The translations under genes and the position numbers were made by a program. A stretch of DNA of 45,160 nucleotides. Origin: Streptomyces sp. B93 (GTDB taxonomy: Bacteria; Actinomycetota; Actinomycetes; Streptomycetales; Streptomycetaceae). The stretch lies in contig NZ_JAGPXL010000052.1 of the NCBI RefSeq assembly GCF_018070565.1, positions 1 to 45,160 on the forward strand. The letters are read 5' to 3'. Under the pieces are notes generated by a model. It searched no databases, was not told the DNA's origin, and was given only the letters and a program-made list of their open reading frames with translations. Positions 1 to 7,618 of this stretch are shown piece after piece. Position 1 is the first letter of the stretch; each line of letters opens with the position of its first letter.

Positions 1-127
1 GGAGATCCGGCTTGGCCAGCCACTGAAGGCCTTCCTCCGGCATGCAGTACGTGCAGCGCAGGTTGCACCGGTCGGTCAGCGAGACCCTCAGGTCGGTGGC
101 CACCCGGCCGTAGGTGTCGATGAGCAC
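1..127 (-). CDS. moaA: GTP 3',8-cyclase MoaA, N-terminal part (runs off window)
   Basis: This is the N-terminal 42 residues of the radical SAM enzyme that begins molybdenum cofactor biosynthesis by rearranging GTP. The radical SAM cluster motif C-x3-C-x2-C is visible as C21, C25 and C28 (DRCNLRCTYCMPEEG), preceded by the typical LIDTYGRVATDLRVS start. A GTG start at 127-125 is chosen because GGAG/GGAGG lies just upstream on the minus strand and the family N-terminus begins there. It follows the dps remnant by about 20 bases in the same direction. The molybdoenzyme operon upstream on the same strand (paoABC and xdhC) would need the cofactor, so co-location makes sense. The rest of the gene lies beyond base 1. 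Confidence 0.93.
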   Translation of the reverse strand, partial: MLIDTYGRVATDLRVSLTDRCNLRCTYCMPEEGLQWLAKPDL

Positions 128-146
128 CTGGGGCCTCCGTCTCCCG

Positions 147-615
147 TCAGCCGTTCTCCGCCTGGAACATCTAGTGCTGCTTCTCCAGGTCCGCGGTGAT
201 CGCGATCAGCAGGCCTGGGTGACGGGATCCGCCCCCGCGGTGCCGGTCACCCGTTCCGCATCCGTGCGATGACCCGGGCCAGCGCCTCCACCAGTGCGGC
301 CACCGCGTCACCGTCGCGCACCCAGCCCGCCGCGTAGCCGGGCACGCTGCTGCCCGCGGCGATCGTCGCCGCCCGGCCGTCCGGGGCGATCCCCAGCGCG
401 GCCGCCCGCTCGGCGACCGCGTCGGAGAAGGTCCGGGCGCTGCCCACGACCTCGTCCAGCTGGAGGTGGAGGGAGCAGAAGCGGGGCCCGTACAGGGTCC
501 AGTGCGCCTGTTTGGCGGTGAGGGAGAGGTCCAGCAGGTCCACCAACGCGCCCTGGAGGGCATCAGCGACGACTTCCCGGTCGGCGTCCGGCAGCGGGCC
601 GGTGATGACGGTCAT
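147..615 (-). pseudogene. dps: Dps-family mini-ferritin with two apparent frameshifts and one nonsense codon
   Basis: Dps proteins are dodecameric mini-ferritins that oxidise and store iron and protect DNA. The N-terminal 122 codons read cleanly from ATG 615 and carry the ferroxidase residues H38 (KQAHW), H50 (SLHLQLDE), D65 and E69. The C-terminal part continues in other frames: after about base 253 the frame shifts (VTGTAGADPVTQ), and after about base 215 it shifts again (GLLIAITADLEKQH). It then meets TAG at 173-171 where family members have Trp, followed by MFQAENG and TGA at 149-147. The 469-base length is exactly two bases short of 157 codons, the usual Dps size, so two single-base deletions explain both shifts. 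As read, the product stops at 247. The ATG overlaps the SDR stop as ATGA. Confidence 0.85.
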
Positions 616-1501
616 GAAGGGTGCTCCGCTCCGGCGGCTTCAGGGGTGTCCGCGTCGTACGCCGTGGACAGTGACAGTGCGCGCCACTGGGCGAGTTCGT
701 CGGCCACCACCGCCAGCTTGGCCTCCACCCGCGCGACACAGTCCGCGCCCAGTTGGAGCCGGAACGGGGGCCGTTCGGACCGCGCCAGTTCGACGATGGC
801 CGCGGCGGCCTTGACCGGGTCGCCGGGCTGCGTGTGGTTCGTCTGCTCGACCCAGTCACGGGTGCGGCCCGCCGACGCGGCGTAGTCCTCGATCGACCGT
901 CGGGTGTGGTGCAGGGAGCTGCCGTCGAGGAATCGGTGCGGAAGACACCGGGCTCCACCACGGTCGTATGGATGCCCAGCGGCAGCAGCTCCGCCCGCAT
1001 CGCCTCGCTGATGCCCTCCACCGCGAACTTGGTCCCGGCGTAGATGCCCCAGCCGGTCCCGGCGGCGAACCCGCCCACGGAGCTGATATTGATCACGCGT
1101 CCGGCGCGCTGCCGACGCAGCACCGGCAGTACGGCACGGGTGACGGCGAGCATCCCGAAGACATTGGTGTCGAACACGGCGCGGACCTCGTCGGCGTCGG
1201 CCTCCTCCACCGCGCCGAGCAGACCCCGGCCCGCGTTGTTGACCAGCGCGTCGATGCGGTCGAAGCGTGCCACGGCGGCCGCGACCGCCGCCTGCGCCTG
1301 CGCCTCGTCGGTCACGTCGACACCGGCCGCGAGCAGCCGCTCGCCCGCGTCGGACAGCGCCTTGCGCACCGCCTCGGGGTCGCGGGCGGTCGCGACGACC
1401 GCGTCCCCGCCCGCCAGCGCCCGGGGGGCGATCTCCAGACCGAAGCCACGGGACGCCCCGGTGATGAACCAGACCTGTACGACAATCTCCGTCTCAGCCA
1501 A
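612..1501 (-). pseudogene. Short-chain dehydrogenase/reductase with one apparent frameshift
   Basis: This is an NAD(P)-dependent classical SDR. The nucleotide motif GASRGFG is at residues 15-21, NNAG at 88-91, the catalytic serines at 140-141 and the YAGTK motif at Y154/K158. The reading frame is intact to about residue 188 (EPGVFRTD). Near base 932 one T appears to be missing: GATTCCTCGAC fits GAT TTC CTC GAC in relatives. The rest of a normal C-terminus (LDGSSLHH, then VARVEAKLAVVADELAQWR) lies in another frame and ends at TGA 614-612. The 890-base length is one short of 297 codons. Uncorrected, the frame runs to 563 as an arginine-rich nonsense tail. ATG 1501 overlaps the end of xdhC by 8 bases. 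The substrate is unknown. Confidence 0.85.
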
Positions 1502-2666
1502 GGGCCCCGATGGTCACGGCATCCCGCGGGTGCGGCCCGGCGGCGGGTGCCGGGTCGCGGTGGATGGGGGTACGCGTCATCGTCAGCGGCAGGCCCGACC
1601 CGCCGTACCGGTCGGCGACGAACTCGGCGGCGATCGACAGCGCGGTCTCCTCGGGGGTGCGGGCGCCGAGGTCCAGGCCGATCGGGGAGCGCAGCCGGTC
1701 CAGTTCCCGCTGGGTGACCCCGACCGCGCGCAGCCTGCGCACCCGGTCCTCGTGCGTACGCCGGGAACCCATCGCCCCCACGTACGCGACCGGCAGCCGC
1801 AGCGCTGCCTGGAGCAGGGGGACGTCGAACTTGGCGTCGTGGGTGAGGACGCACAGCACGGTGCGGTGGTCGACGCGGGCCGTCTCCAGGTAGCGGTGCG
1901 GCCAGTCGACGATCACCTCGTCCGCGTCCGGGAAGCGGGCGGCGGTGGCGAACACGGGCCGCGCGTCACAGACGGTGACGTGGTAGCCGAGGAACTTGCC
2001 CAGCCGTACCAGGGCCGCCGCGAAGTCGATCGCGCCGAAGACGATCAGCCGCGGCGGCGGCGCGCTGGACTCGACCAGCAGGGTCAGCGGTTCACCGCAG
2101 CGGGAGCCGTCCGCGCCGACGAGAACGGTTCCGGTGCGTCCCGCCGCCAGCATGGCCCGCGCCTCGGCGGCGACGGTGGGGGCGGGTCCGTCCTCGTCGC
2201 CGCCGAGCGTTCCGTGGAACGCGCCGTCCGGGGTGACCACCAGTCCGCGGCCGAGCAGTTCGGCGGGGCCTTCGACGATACGGGCGAGCGCGACGGTGTC
2301 ACCGCGGTGCGCGGCGGACAGCGCGGCGGCGAGCATGTCCCGTGCCGCCTCACCGGCCCGCACCGGTGTGACCAGGATGTCGATCACGCCGCCGCAGGTC
2401 AGGCCGACGGCGAAGGCGTCGTCGTCGCTGTAGCCGAAGCGCTCCACGACGGGCCGCCCGTCCTCCAGCGCCTGTTGGCACAGCTCATACACCGCGCCTT
2501 CCACACAGCCGCCGGACACCGAGCCGACGGCCGTCCCGGTGCTGTCGACGGCGAGGGCCGCGCCGGGTTGCCGGGGAGCGCTGCCGGTGGTGCGGACCAC
2601 CGTGGCGACGGCGAAGTCCTCGCCCTGCTCGACCCACCGGTGCAACTGTTCAGCGATGTCCAGCAT
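1494..2666 (-). CDS. xdhC: XdhC/CoxI-family molybdoenzyme maturation factor
   Basis: XdhC-family proteins bind the molybdenum cofactor, help fit its terminal sulfido ligand and insert it into hydroxylases of the xanthine dehydrogenase type; PaoD plays this part for PaoABC. The 390-residue protein has the N-terminal XdhC_CoxI domain (SVSGGCVEGAVYE, then GLTCGGVIDILV, both with the conserved Cys) and a C-terminal Rossmann-like domain (PRLIVFGAIDF to VAYVGAMGSRRT, then RSPIGLDLGARTPEETALSIAAE). ATG 2666 has a strong GGAGGAG ribosome binding site and overlaps the upstream SDR by 17 bases, indicating translational coupling. Its position in the paoABC operon points to that enzyme as the client. Confidence 0.93.
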   Translation of the reverse strand: MLDIAEQLHRWVEQGEDFAVATVVRTTGSAPRQPGAALAVDSTGTAVGSVSGGCVEGAVYELCQQALEDGRPVVERFGYSDDDAFAVGLTCGGVIDILVTPVRAGEAARDMLAAALSAAHRGDTVALARIVEGPAELLGRGLVVTPDGAFHGTLGGDEDGPAPTVAAEARAMLAAGRTGTVLVGADGSRCGEPLTLLVESSAPPPRLIVFGAIDFAAALVRLGKFLGYHVTVCDARPVFATAARFPDADEVIVDWPHRYLETARVDHRTVLCVLTHDAKFDVPLLQAALRLPVAYVGAMGSRRTHEDRVRRLRAVGVTQRELDRLRSPIGLDLGARTPEETALSIAAEFVADRYGGSGLPLTMTRTPIHRDPAPAAGPHPRDAVTIGALG

Positions 2667-3498
2667 GGCTCTCCTCCTGAACCGGTGCGCTGCCGCGCAG
2701 CAGTTCGGCGGTGCGGTGGATGAGTCGGTCGCGGAAGCCGGGGTCGAGGGCCGCGGGGTTCGGCCGTGCCGGTGTGAGCTCGTCCAGGTACCGTCCGTCC
2801 CATCGGCCGTCGGCGAGGGCCGCGTTCATCACGTTCTGCGCGCCGTGGGTCACGGAGTCGCCGCCGATGTCGAACATGGCGTGCAGCAGCGTGGTCCGGA
2901 TGACTCCCGGGTGCAGGCTGACGGTGTCGGGGGGCGGCACCGGTGCCTGCTCGGCCAGCCAGCGGGCGTGTGCCACCAGGGCCAGCTTGGAGCGTGCGTA
3001 GGCGGTCGTGGCGCTGTAGGCGGAGCGCTCGTAGTTGAGGTCGTCCGGGTCGAGCGACACGGACAGATGTGTCGCGGAGGCGACGTGGACGACTCGACCG
3101 GTGGCGGCCGGGACCAGCGGGGTGAGGCGCTCGGTGAGCAGCACGGCCGCGAGGTAGTTCGTCTGCAGGGTGGCTTCATTGCCGTCCTCGCTGAGGCGCC
3201 GTCGCGGTGCTCCCGGGCGGCCCGCGTTGTTGATCAGGACGTCGACCCGGTCGGTGAGGTCGGCGACGGCGTCGGCGAGTCGGTGCACCGCGGTCAGCCT
3301 GTCGTAGTCGGCCTGCACGTAGTGCACCTCGCCGGGGCTGGCGGCCCGGAGTTCCGCCAGCTGCCCGGTGACGTCCTGCGGCCGTTCGGGACCGTGCACG
3401 ATCAGCCGGGTCAGGCGGGGCGCCAGCGACCGCGCGGTGGCCTCCCCGATTCCGCTGGTCGCACCGGTCAGCACGACGGTGATGTCGCGTGTACTCAC
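2650..3498 (-). CDS. Short-chain dehydrogenase/reductase (retinol dehydrogenase-like)
   Basis: This 282-residue NAD(P)-dependent oxidoreductase has TGATSGIG at 11-18, NNAG at about 90-93, catalytic S141, and Y167/K171 in AYARSK. The GTG start at 3498-3496 is chosen because GGAGG lies about 10 bases upstream and the SDR fold begins immediately after it. It lies between paoC and xdhC in the same direction, separated from paoC by 133 bases containing a nested stem-loop. Linkage to an aldehyde-oxidising molybdoenzyme suggests it interconverts alcohols and carbonyls feeding that enzyme, but the substrate cannot be read from sequence. Confidence 0.88.
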   Translation of the reverse strand: MSTRDITVVLTGATSGIGEATARSLAPRLTRLIVHGPERPQDVTGQLAELRAASPGEVHYVQADYDRLTAVHRLADAVADLTDRVDVLINNAGRPGAPRRRLSEDGNEATLQTNYLAAVLLTERLTPLVPAATGRVVHVASATHLSVSLDPDDLNYERSAYSATTAYARSKLALVAHARWLAEQAPVPPPDTVSLHPGVIRTTLLHAMFDIGGDSVTHGAQNVMNAALADGRWDGRYLDELTPARPNPAALDPGFRDRLIHRTAELLRGSAPVQEESHAGHR

Positions 3499-3555
3499 TT
3501 TTCCGAGCCTCCGGTCGGAGCGGGCCTTGGGTGGGGGTGTGCGCCGACGCGCTGC

Positions 3556-3618
3556 CCGGTCCGGGGGTGTCCTGAAGGGGCGGCCCGCTCCCTTCCACCG
3601 GTCGCTCCCCCGGACCGG
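3556..3618 (-). terminator. Nested stem-loop between paoC and the downstream SDR
   Basis: A perfect 12-base inverted repeat (CCGGTCCGGGGG at 3556-3567, its complement at 3607-3618) encloses 39 bases that contain a smaller GAAGGG/CCCTTC hairpin. There is no T-run. It may be a partial terminator or an mRNA-stability element setting paoABC expression apart from the SDR-xdhC-SDR-dps genes. Confidence 0.5.
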
Positions 3619-3631
3619 ACAGTGCGTTCGG

Positions 3632-5842
3632 TCAGAGCAGCAGCTGGTCGATGGTGAACGGCAGCGAGCGTAGCCGCCGTCCGGTGGCGTGGTGGACGGC
3701 GTTGCCGATGGCCGCCGCGACACCGACGAGGCCCACCTCGCCGACTCCCTTGGTGCCGACCGCGGTCGCCCGGTCCGGCCCGCCGCAGAAGATGACCTCC
3801 ATGTCCGGGACATCCGCGTTGACCGGCATCAGATAGTCACCGAACGTCGCGTTCGCGATCCGCCCGGTCCCCGCGTCCGTCGCCGTCTCCTCGAACATCG
3901 CCTGACTGATCCCACCGACCGTGCCACCGATGATCTGACTCGTGGCCGTCTTCTCGTTCAGAATCCGGCCACCGTCGATCGCCGACACCACACGCGCCAC
4001 CCGCAACAACCCCAGCTCAGGATCGATGCGGACCTCCACGAACTTCGCCCCGAACGCACCCGACGTCGCCATCCCGATCTCCTCGGACTGCGGCGGCGTA
4101 CTACGACCGTCGGCACTCAGCTCCTCCAGACCATGCCGGGCCAGGATCTCCGCGTACGACTCCCCCTGCTCGGGGGCGCCGACGCGGTGGATGCGTCCGT
4201 CGGTGACCGTCACATCGTCGAGCAGGGCGCCGCGCAACGGAGACAGGTCGTCACCGGCCACCACGTCGAGGAATTCCTGCACCAGTCGCCGACAGGCGGT
4301 ATGGACGGCGTTGGCCAGCGCGCCCGTCAGCCCCGACCCACCGGCCTGCGGCGAGTACGGCATGTCCGAGTCACCCAGATCGAACCGCACCCGGCCCACA
4401 TCAAGACCCAGCAACTCCGCCGCCAACTGCGTCATCACCGTGTACGTGCCCGTACCGATGTCCGTCGCCGCACTGCGCACATACGCCGAACCGTCCCGCC
4501 GCAGCGACGCCCGCGCCTGACACGGCACCTGGTAGAACGGATACGACACCCCGGCCATCCCATAGCCGACCAGCCAGCGCCCCTCCCGCATCGACCCGAC
4601 CTCCGGGTTCCGCCGCGACCAGCCGAACCGCTCCGCACCCTCGCTGTAACACTCCCGCAGCGCCTTGCTCGACCACGGCAGACCCAGCAGCGGATGCTCC
4701 TCCGCGTAGTTGCGCAGCCGGAACTCCAACGGATCCATCCCGATCGCGTACGCCGCCTCGTCGATCGCACACTCCAACGCGAAGTTCCCCTGCCCCTCCG
4801 CCGGAGCCCGCATCGAACCCGGACACGGAATGTTCAGCCGGGCCTGACGATCCTGCGTCAGCACGTTCGGACAGGCGTAGGCCACCGCCGAACCGAACGA
4901 CACCGGCTCGTAGTCGTCGTCCTCCATCGCCACCGACGACATCCCGTAGTGCTCGATCGCGACCAGATCACCGTCCCGCGTCGCACCGATCTTGATCTGC
5001 TGCACACTGTTCGGCCGATGGCCGACCGAGGTGAACATCTGCGGCCGGGTCAGCACCAGCTTCACGGGGTGCTTGACCTCACGGGCCGCGAGCGCGGTCA
5101 GGATGACATGGGACCAGACACGGAGGCCAGCGCCGAAGCCGCCGCCCACGAACGGGGCGAGGACCCGGACGCCGCTCTCCGGCACCTGGAAGACCATCGC
5201 GAGGGTGGTGCGTACGTTGTGCGGCCACTGCGTGGAGTCATGCACCGTCAGCGCGTCACCGTGCCACGAGGCGATCGTCGCCATCAGGCCGAGCGGGTTG
5301 TTGGTGTTGTCAGGGGTCGTGTACGTCCCCTCCACGACCACGTCCGCCCGCGCGAACCCCGCCGCGACATCCCCGCGCTGGGTGTCCAGTCCCCAGGGGT
5401 TCTCCACGATCTGCGCCCGCGGATCGTCCACGTCGAGCACGGGTTTCTCCGTGTCGTACTCGACCCGGACCAGCCGGGCGGCGTGCCGTGCCTGTTCGGC
5501 GCTGTCGGCCACGACGATCCCGATGTGCTGCCCGTAGTGCAGGATCCGGTCGTCCTGCATCGGGGCGGGCGGGGAGCCGCCGAGGAGGGTCATCGGGCCG
5601 CGCTCCAGCTTCGGGGCGGTCAGATGGGTGATGACGTCCACCACTCCCGGCGCGGCGAGAGCCTCGGTGGCGTCGATGCTCCGGATGCGTCCGGCGGCGA
5701 CGGTGCTGCCGATCAGGGCGGCGTGGAGCATGCCGGGGACGGCGAAGTCGTTGGGGTAGTGGGCCGATCCCGTGACCTTCAGCGGGGCGTCGACACGGTC
5801 GATGCCCGCGCCGACGACCCTGCCGGTTTCGAGAGTGGTCAT
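3632..5842 (-). CDS. paoC: Molybdopterin-binding subunit of aldehyde oxidoreductase (PaoC type)
   Basis: This is the catalytic subunit of a xanthine oxidase-family hydroxylase. It binds the molybdenum cofactor and oxidises aldehydes to acids, passing electrons to the partner iron-sulfur and flavin subunits. The 736 residues match PaoC/YagR length. The N-terminal aldehyde oxidase a/b hammerhead is seen (RVDAPLKVTGSAHYPNDF). The large cofactor-binding region includes FVGGGFGAGLRVW and PGSMRAPAEGQGNFALE. The catalytic glutamate lies in GTKGVGEVGL at about residue 702. ATG 5842 overlaps the paoB stop as ATGA. The natural substrate is unknown; the E. coli relative prefers aromatic aldehydes. Confidence 0.92.
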   Translation of the reverse strand: MTTLETGRVVGAGIDRVDAPLKVTGSAHYPNDFAVPGMLHAALIGSTVAAGRIRSIDATEALAAPGVVDVITHLTAPKLERGPMTLLGGSPPAPMQDDRILHYGQHIGIVVADSAEQARHAARLVRVEYDTEKPVLDVDDPRAQIVENPWGLDTQRGDVAAGFARADVVVEGTYTTPDNTNNPLGLMATIASWHGDALTVHDSTQWPHNVRTTLAMVFQVPESGVRVLAPFVGGGFGAGLRVWSHVILTALAAREVKHPVKLVLTRPQMFTSVGHRPNSVQQIKIGATRDGDLVAIEHYGMSSVAMEDDDYEPVSFGSAVAYACPNVLTQDRQARLNIPCPGSMRAPAEGQGNFALECAIDEAAYAIGMDPLEFRLRNYAEEHPLLGLPWSSKALRECYSEGAERFGWSRRNPEVGSMREGRWLVGYGMAGVSYPFYQVPCQARASLRRDGSAYVRSAATDIGTGTYTVMTQLAAELLGLDVGRVRFDLGDSDMPYSPQAGGSGLTGALANAVHTACRRLVQEFLDVVAGDDLSPLRGALLDDVTVTDGRIHRVGAPEQGESYAEILARHGLEELSADGRSTPPQSEEIGMATSGAFGAKFVEVRIDPELGLLRVARVVSAIDGGRILNEKTATSQIIGGTVGGISQAMFEETATDAGTGRIANATFGDYLMPVNADVPDMEVIFCGGPDRATAVGTKGVGEVGLVGVAAAIGNAVHHATGRRLRSLPFTIDQLLL

Positions 5843-6828
5843 GACTGGGCTCCTGCGACGGTCTCGAGGGTGCGCACCAGCGTGCGCTTGGCCAGCTCCA
5901 CCTTGAACGCGGTCCCCGGCAGCGGCCTGGCACCCTCCAGGGCCGCCTCCGCGGCCGCGCGGAAGACGTCGGGGCCCGCCTCGGCTCCGCGCAGTACGTC
6001 CTCCGCGCCCCAGCACCGCCAGGGCAGGGTGCCGACGCCGCCGAGGGCGACGCGGGCCTCCTGGATGACACCGTTGTCCAGTGTCAGGGCGACTCCGGCG
6101 GAGGTGAGGGCGAACTCGTAGGAGACGCGGTCGCGGACCTTGATGTAGTGCGACCTGGTGCCCTCCGGGAGGAGCGGGATCTCGACCGCGGTGATCAGCT
6201 CGCCGTGCCGCAGTACGTTCTCCACGTCGGGGGTGTCTCCCGGCGGGAGGTAGAACTGGGTCAGCGGGATGGCCCGGGTGCCGTCCACGCCCTGGGTGTG
6301 CACCGTCACGTCGAGGGCCGCGAAGGGCACGGCGACGTCCGAGGCGTGCAGGGCGATGCAGTGGTCGCTGGTGCCCAGGATGGCGTGCATGCGGTGGATG
6401 CCGTTGATGGCGGCGCAGCCGGAGCCGGGCTCGCGCTTGTTGCACGCGGCGACGGTGGGGTCGCGGAAGTAGCGGCAGCGGGCCCGCTGGAGCAGGTTGC
6501 CGCCGATGGTGGCCATGTTCCGCAGCTGTGTCGAGGCACCCAGCAGCAGGGCCTCCCGGATGAACGGGAGCCGCTCGCGGAGCAGTTCGTCCGCCGCCAG
6601 TTCCTCCATGGTGGTCAGGGCGCCGACCCGGACCGTGGAGTCGGTGTGGGTGATGCCGCCGAGCGGGAGGCCGGTGATGTCGACGAGTCGCTCGGGGCGG
6701 AGCACGCCGTCCTTCATGAGGTCGAGCTGGGTGGTGCCGCCCGCGAGGAATGACGTCCGGGGGTCGGCGGTCACCACGGCCACGGCCTGGTCGGCCTCGG
6801 TGGCGCGGGAGTATGCGAAGGGCTGCAT
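5839..6828 (-). CDS. paoB: FAD and [4Fe-4S] subunit of aldehyde oxidoreductase (PaoB type)
   Basis: This flavin subunit relays electrons between the iron-sulfur subunit and the external acceptor. The 329-residue protein has the PCMH-type FAD domain (FLAGGTTQLDLMK, then TIGGNLLQR). It also has the extra cysteine-bearing insertion known from E. coli PaoB, with C118, C129, C138 and C157 in RARCRYFRD, AACNKREPGSGC and SDHCIALH. That insertion holds a [4Fe-4S] cluster in the solved PaoABC enzyme and is absent from most FAD subunits, so it identifies this enzyme as PaoABC-like rather than a plain xanthine dehydrogenase. A CO dehydrogenase flavoprotein C-terminal domain follows. ATG 6828 lies 2 bases after the paoA stop. 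Confidence 0.93.
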   Translation of the reverse strand: MQPFAYSRATEADQAVAVVTADPRTSFLAGGTTQLDLMKDGVLRPERLVDITGLPLGGITHTDSTVRVGALTTMEELAADELLRERLPFIREALLLGASTQLRNMATIGGNLLQRARCRYFRDPTVAACNKREPGSGCAAINGIHRMHAILGTSDHCIALHASDVAVPFAALDVTVHTQGVDGTRAIPLTQFYLPPGDTPDVENVLRHGELITAVEIPLLPEGTRSHYIKVRDRVSYEFALTSAGVALTLDNGVIQEARVALGGVGTLPWRCWGAEDVLRGAEAGPDVFRAAAEAALEGARPLPGTAFKVELAKRTLVRTLETVAGAQS

Positions 6829-6830
6829 GG

Positions 6831-7349
6831 TCAACGCTCCGATGTCAATTCGCGGATGGCCGCGCGGATGTTCGGGTAGGCGCCACAGCGGCAGAGGTTG
6901 CCGCTCATGTACTCGCGGATGTCCTCCTCGGTGTCCGCCCGGCCCTCCTGGACGAGGCAGACGGCGGACATGATCTGTCCGGGCGTGCAGTAGCCGCACT
7001 GGAAGGCGTCGTGCTTGGCGAACGCCTCCTGCATGGGGTGGAGTTCACCGTCGGTGGACAGACCCTCCACGGTGGTGATCTCGCGGCCCTCGTACTGGGC
7101 GGCGAGCGCGAGACACGACACCACGCGCTTGCCGTCGACCATCACCGTGCAGGCACCGCAGGCGCCCTGGTCGCACCCCTTCTTGGCACCGGTGAGTCCG
7201 AGGTGGTCGCGCAGCGCGTCGAGCAGCGTGACCCGTGCGTCGACCTGGAGGGAATGGGAGCTGCCGTTGACGTTGAGCGTGATGTCCACGTGCGGCAGCG
7301 CCGGGGGTGACCCGGCGGACAGGCGGGTCTCGGTTTCTGCCTGCTTCAT
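6831..7349 (-). CDS. paoA: [2Fe-2S] subunit of aldehyde oxidoreductase (PaoA type)
   Basis: This 172-residue electron-transfer subunit carries two [2Fe-2S] clusters: a plant ferredoxin-type cluster at C59, C64, C67 and C79 (GCDQGACGACTV) and an all-helical [2Fe-2S]-binding domain at C118, C121, C153 and C155 (QCGYC and CRC). E. coli PaoA has a twin-arginine signal; here the first 20 residues lack a twin-arginine motif or hydrophobic stretch, so a cytoplasmic enzyme is inferred. ATG 7349 has GAGG four bases upstream. It is the first gene of the minus-strand operon. Confidence 0.92.
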   Translation of the reverse strand: MKQAETETRLSAGSPPALPHVDITLNVNGSSHSLQVDARVTLLDALRDHLGLTGAKKGCDQGACGACTVMVDGKRVVSCLALAAQYEGREITTVEGLSTDGELHPMQEAFAKHDAFQCGYCTPGQIMSAVCLVQEGRADTEEDIREYMSGNLCRCGAYPNIRAAIRELTSER

Positions 7350-7568
7350 GGCGCCTCGATTCTTGGTTCGGGCGATGGCGGGGTACGCACTGCGAGAGCT
7401 TCGGGAAAGAGGGGGACTTGCGGATTGCGCGGGGCGTCAGCCGTACCGACTATCCCCCTGGTGAGATGCCGGTCACACCCGGGTGAGTCACTGGTCGGGT
7501 CCCTGGGGGGGGCTGGTGGGCGATGCCTCGGCGCGTCTCTGACCTGGTGGTGTGCGGCGGCCGAAAGG
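7350..7568. promoter_or_regulatory. Promoter region of the pao operon
   Basis: This gene-free stretch lies between paoA and the end of the LAL regulator gene. It must hold the pao promoter, but I see no convincing -35/-10 pair. A 10-base palindrome CACCCGGGTG at 7476-7485 is the only candidate operator, and it could be chance in such GC-rich DNA. Confidence 0.4.
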
Positions 7569-7601
7569 CGACGGCCCGCCGGGTGTACCGGCGGGCCGTC
7601 G
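7569..7601 (-). terminator. Strong stem-loop after the LAL regulator gene
   Basis: A perfect 14-base-pair stem (7569-7582 with 7588-7601) with a 5-base loop lies 17 bases beyond the regulator stop. No U-tract follows, which is usual for actinobacterial terminators. It insulates the downstream pao operon. Confidence 0.8.
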
Positions 7602-7618
7602 TATGCGGTGGGGTCTTG

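Noticed and set aside
7476..7485. CACCCGGGTG palindrome as a pao operator
   Set aside because: Ten-base GC palindromes are common by chance at this base composition; mentioned only as a candidate.
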